A stretch of DNA of 64,000 nt, taken from contig OY741268.1 in NCBI GenBank assembly GCA_963514095.1, positions 11,926,208 through 11,990,207 on the forward strand, given 5' to 3'. This stretch comes from Eutrigla gurnardus (Eukaryota; Chordata; Actinopteri; Perciformes; Triglidae). A model generated the notes under the pieces. That model was given only the letters and a program-made list of their open reading frames with translations, was not told where the DNA came from and did not search any database. This document shows positions 60,276 to 64,000 of this stretch, piece by piece (positions within the stretch are counted from its first letter, which is position 1; each line of letters starts with the position of its first letter). The position numbers and the translations under genes are program-made.

Positions 60276-61019
60276 AAAAAGATGGAAAAGCTCCAAATGT
60301 TAACCAATTGTACATCTGCTTGTACATACATATGATAAAAAATGGGATTGCTGCTAATGCTCTTTGATATCTCATTGGAAACCACAACGGAGCTCCAGAG
60401 AAAGTCTTGACACCGTTTGATGTGATTCCTACTCTAAAGACTTTTGGAAGTCGGAGTAAAGATCAAATAGGACTGTAGAGAAGTCTGTGCTGGTGTGGTT
60501 TGTATTACAATCCAGATAAATTGTATAACACAGTTGATCTGACGTGTTTTGACATGGCTCTTCTTGGCACCTCTTCTGGGGTAAATAGTCCCAACAGACC
60601 CCAGACCAAACATTATGCAAAATGTACTTCTTTAAAACATAAAAAAAAAAAAAATGTAATTATGTAATTAGTAGCCTATCAGATGGGTGATGTTTGTCTT
60701 AAATAGCCATTGAAATGTAAAACAAATGGTAAAAATGGGACACAGTTCCCACAATAAAACTTGTAGAAACAGTTTCTAATCCTGACATTTTCTAATAGAA
60801 ACCGCAACTCTCCATCAAACTTCACGTTGAAGGCATGTGATCTGACGTGTATTTGTTGCCTCCAACCTGGCAACAGCTGGTTCCAAAAAATGAAGCCAAT
60901 GTGGAAATGCTTTAAACTTGTAAATGGTGATTATGACTGTGAAAGTACAGCATAATCACCAGGTTCATCTCGGTTACGTAGTCAAACTGTCAGAATAAAT
61001 TGGTTAGGTTTAGGCCACT

Positions 61020-61525
61020 CCCTTGAAAAGGAAGTCTCATTGCATGAAAGTCTATGAGAATATGACACAACTTCTCACTTGGCTTATGAACATAAGTCCA
61101 CGGTCTCTAGTTCCAAGTCTTCTTCTATACAGCATGATGTTCATTTAGTGAATTGCGGTCCCATTAGAGTAAAGTAAAGAGGGGTATGATTTAGGGTGTG
61201 GCTACTTGTGATTAACAGGTCGCTATCATGGCGTTGTCCGATCTGGGATTGTCCTTATTTTTGTCTTAAAACATCTTTTACACTTTGTTTACAGATCATG
61301 AAAGTTGATTGTAATAATAATATTTTGGTCACCTAAAGATGTCTTATTCAGTGTTAGGTTGTACTTACCTCCTTCCTCATGTTACGTCTCTCTTTGCAAA
61401 AAAAAAAATGATGTCGACAGCCAAAACAAAGATGGAATGCGAAACTCAAAGCTTAAAAATGGAAGTCCACCAACCAATGGGTGACGTCACGGCGACTACA
61501 TCCACTTCTTATACAGTCTACAATT
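61020..61525. mobile_element. Unclassified teleost interspersed repeat
   Basis: Segments such as GAAAGTCTATGAGAA, CAGCATGATGTTCATTTAGT, AGGTCGCTATCATGGCG and CCAATGGGTGACGTCAC ... TTATACAGTCTA belong to a repeat I recall as widespread in fish genomes. The ends (GTCTATGAG and ATACAGTCTAC) hint at inverted terminal similarity, but no target duplication was defined. Confidence 0.5.
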
Positions 61526-62099
61526 TTGGATTGAACTAAGAAATTGTTCATCCGTTTTTTATCTTGAAATTATTATGTATGCAATAATAATAATGAGTAC
61601 GAAAAGAGAAGGTCTTGTTTCCAACATTTTCAGTCGTCAAAATAATCCTTTTGAAGCAAATAATCGTGTCCGTAAGGCAGTTGCTTTCCAGTGACATTGA
61701 ATTGATGAAATACAGCTTTTAGCATCAACCACACGAGGAATAGAGATTTATAGAAGAATACATGAAGTACCAGATGGCAGATTTTCTTTCCATAAATAGC
61801 AGTACAAAATGTCTCCATCAGTGCCCCATCTGAACTGTCTTCAGAATCAAAACAAGCTAAAATAAAAAAGAATGTGCCTGCCAGCACTTTATGTGGCGGC
61901 TTAAGAAATGAGAAGTGACTCTGGCCAAAGTTGGCAATCAATCCCTGCAAATAAATCACCTGACCGGAGGAGAGAAGACAGATAAACTGCGAATCAGCGA
62001 TCAGGTTCACTCCACTTGAAACGCAGCAAACTTACTGGGTTTCATCAACAGGTGCATTTGACTCAGATTTCCAAAGCGTTCCCTTTTTATTTTGAACAA

Positions 62100-62715
62100 C
62101 ACCTGCTCTTACTCTTGCAAACTTTTTGTTTTTTTTTCAGTTCAAGTGATCCTGTTTCCAGCAGCAACCCAGAGCAACACTAAAAGCCACCCAACCCAAG
62201 AGCAACCGGGAAACATTAACCGGCCGCTCCGCTACCCACTAATGGATCGGACCCATTTCATCAGCAATCTGACATTTAATGAATATATATTTTATCTTCC
62301 CGTGCCAGTTATCGGAATGTCCTCCCCGTTCCGAGAAATGGTCGCCCTGGGACTCTTTTGAACGGACCTTTTTTCCTTCGACTGGCACCTACGCCAATCA
62401 CACTCACTGCAACCGGCCCACAGTCCTCCTTTGTTTTTTCCTCTTCCCTCTCTGTCTTCAATATGGTACGTGGATTAATAATTCATGGCCAGTTATTAGG
62501 GCCAGTTCAATAGGAGATCTGCTGATGGAGGGTCGGTGCTCGGCGAGCGTGCCCGGAGGGATGCTGCGTGTTGTTGTGTCAGCCCCCATCTGCCAGAATG
62601 CAATAAGGCAAACAATGGAGGCCTTGATTTCCACCAGCAGGCCCATAATCTTTAAATGGCTATTAGCTGAAGAGTGCAACCAGTCAATAACCGACAAAAT
62701 CCTTTTAAAAGCTTC
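62100..62715. other. Candidate conserved non-coding block
   Basis: About 62.1-62.72 kb: high-complexity sequence with ATTAATAATTCATGGCC, CAATAAGGCAAACAATGG and CTTTAAATGGCTATTAGC-type cores. The 186-codon frame across it ends in Leu-Ser repeats from the adjoining (CT)n and has no domain signature. This is the clearest candidate regulatory element of the right flank, judged on texture only. Confidence 0.4.
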
Positions 62716-62756
62716 TCTCTCTCTCTGTCTGTCTCTCACTCTTACGCTTTTCCTCT

Positions 62757-62759
<3 letters not shown>

Positions 62760-62824
<65 letters not shown>
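62760..62824. repeat. (CT)n microsatellite
   Basis: About 32 uninterrupted CT units, preceded by impure CT-rich DNA from 62715. Confidence 0.97.
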
Positions 62825-62828
<4 letters not shown>

Positions 62829-64000
62829 CTTTCTTCTGACTTTCTGGTCAAATTGGGACACAGTTGCAACAATAAAACTCTTCCCGTGACATATTTTAAT
62901 GCCACCAGTGGAAGGAGGTGATGAATGGTGGTGGCCGAAACGAGGACGACTGTGGTCAACATCCATTTTCCTGATCCCGGGAATCATTCAACTCCATCAA
63001 ACCCTGTGTTGAGGGTGTGTGTGACCTCACATGCCTTCTACTTGTTGCCTTAAGCTGGCATCTCTTAGGAAATATGAATCCTAATATGTCTTAGGACCAG
63101 TTTTACCTCATCATCACCTTAACGTTATTTCCGCCTTTCTTCTTACAATGCAAGAACAGCAATGCAGAAGGGAGGCTCTCCTTTCCAAAAGTGTATCTCT
63201 TGTCAATACAGCAGTCGTCTCCCGCTGACATCGTATGGATGATATACTTGTGCTTTTGCTATCCATCACGTGAGATGCAGCTTGAAAGAGATTGAATTAC
63301 TGTTTACAAGGATGAGATTAAATTGTTTTTAATATACAATGTTATGAAAGCAATAACCTTTTTGATGGCCGCAATCATATCCTAATAAAACTGATATTCA
63401 TTAGTGTCAGGGAATATTCCCTGCTTCCAATCTCCTCCAACTAATACGCTAGCTGAATCACCGCGGCTGGTGCACAAACAAATCCTGTTGTCCTCCATGG
63501 CTGACAAGGTAAACAACACACGCTGCCGTCACTCTCTGACAGAGAGGAGGACTTTATTGATTTGCAACAACAAAAATGATCAGAGTAAATAAGGCTTTGT
63601 GCAAGCTTGTGCGTAGATTTCTCAATTTCCTGTCCATTTCATCCCACTTGCACAGTCTTCATGACACCATCAACCCATTCTTTCTTCCTGTCAGTTGATC
63701 AGTGCTGGAGGATGGTGCTGCATTTCATCTGCAAATGCTTTAAAAGCATTGTTCTCCAGCCCAAACACACAGAGTTACATTTGATGTTATGATCAAAGTG
63801 ATCAAGCACTTCCTTGCTTAATATTTCTGGTGGACTTGGCTTTTATACGCCTGCTTGCTCACACTGCGGTGGCAAGCGAGTGGCTCACAGCTAACGGTGC
63901 AAACAGTGCTAGCAGTGCTAGCAGTGCACGCAACGGTGAAAGTGCTAACCAAGCTAACAGTGTGTACCTGAGGAGGAGCCAGAAGGCGCTACACTTCCAT
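62825..64000. other. Gene-free DNA to the window end
   Basis: No exon recognised. Near the end, AGTGCTAGC and GCTAACNG units recur irregularly at 63885-63962. Confidence 0.5.

Noticed and set aside
62279..62839. 186-codon ORF, the longest in the window
   Set aside because: Its end is Leu-Ser repeat from a (CT)n microsatellite, the rest has no domain or splice context, and competing frames overlap.

Overview
This is vertebrate nuclear DNA, almost certainly a teleost fish. It has spliced genes with GT-AG introns, many dinucleotide microsatellites, tRNA-derived SINEs, L2-type LINE tails, many short hAT-like elements with 8-bp target duplications, a Tc1-like remnant, and cytokine genes with teleost-style short exons. 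The gene content matches the IL2-IL21 locus (human 4q27 order KIAA1109/BLTP1-ADAD1-IL2-IL21). I infer a percomorph-type fish, because two il2-type genes lie between il21 and adad1.

Layout. 1.19-1.86 kb (+): the 3' exons of il21; the 5' exon(s) could not be identified. 2.5-3.1 kb: a SINE (minus strand) with a 41-bp tandem expansion inside it. 3.1-11.6 kb: gene-free, with a hAT-like MITE, an L2 LINE remnant and SINE pieces. 11.8-12.8 kb (+): a four-exon il2-like gene. 13-18 kb: gene-free, with one degenerate transposon. 18.27-19.25 kb (+): a four-exon il2. 20-33 kb: gene-free and crowded with transposons, including two multi-level nests (about 22.0-23.5 and 30.8-32.8 kb). 33.46-41.56 kb (-): adad1, twelve coding exons, 566 residues, reconstructed with consistent phases. 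42-64 kb: no coding gene seen; microsatellites plus blocks that look like conserved non-coding DNA.

How the parts relate. il21, il2-like and il2 are tandem common-gamma-chain-type four-helix cytokines in the same orientation, with phase-0 introns throughout the parts seen and AU-rich 3' UTRs typical of short-lived cytokine mRNAs. The il2 promoter carries NF-kB, CD28RE-like, AP-1, NFAT and TATA motifs in the order known from mammalian IL2. The il2-like promoter keeps the NF-kB, NFAT and TATA motifs but has no recognisable CD28RE/AP-1 element. adad1 is an unrelated germline neighbour encoding a double-stranded-RNA-binding pseudo-deaminase.

Exon models come from reading splice sites and frames by eye. 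Gene names rest on recognised family motifs plus synteny. Transposon families were assigned from terminal repeats, target-site duplications and recalled sequence resemblance, without any database search.
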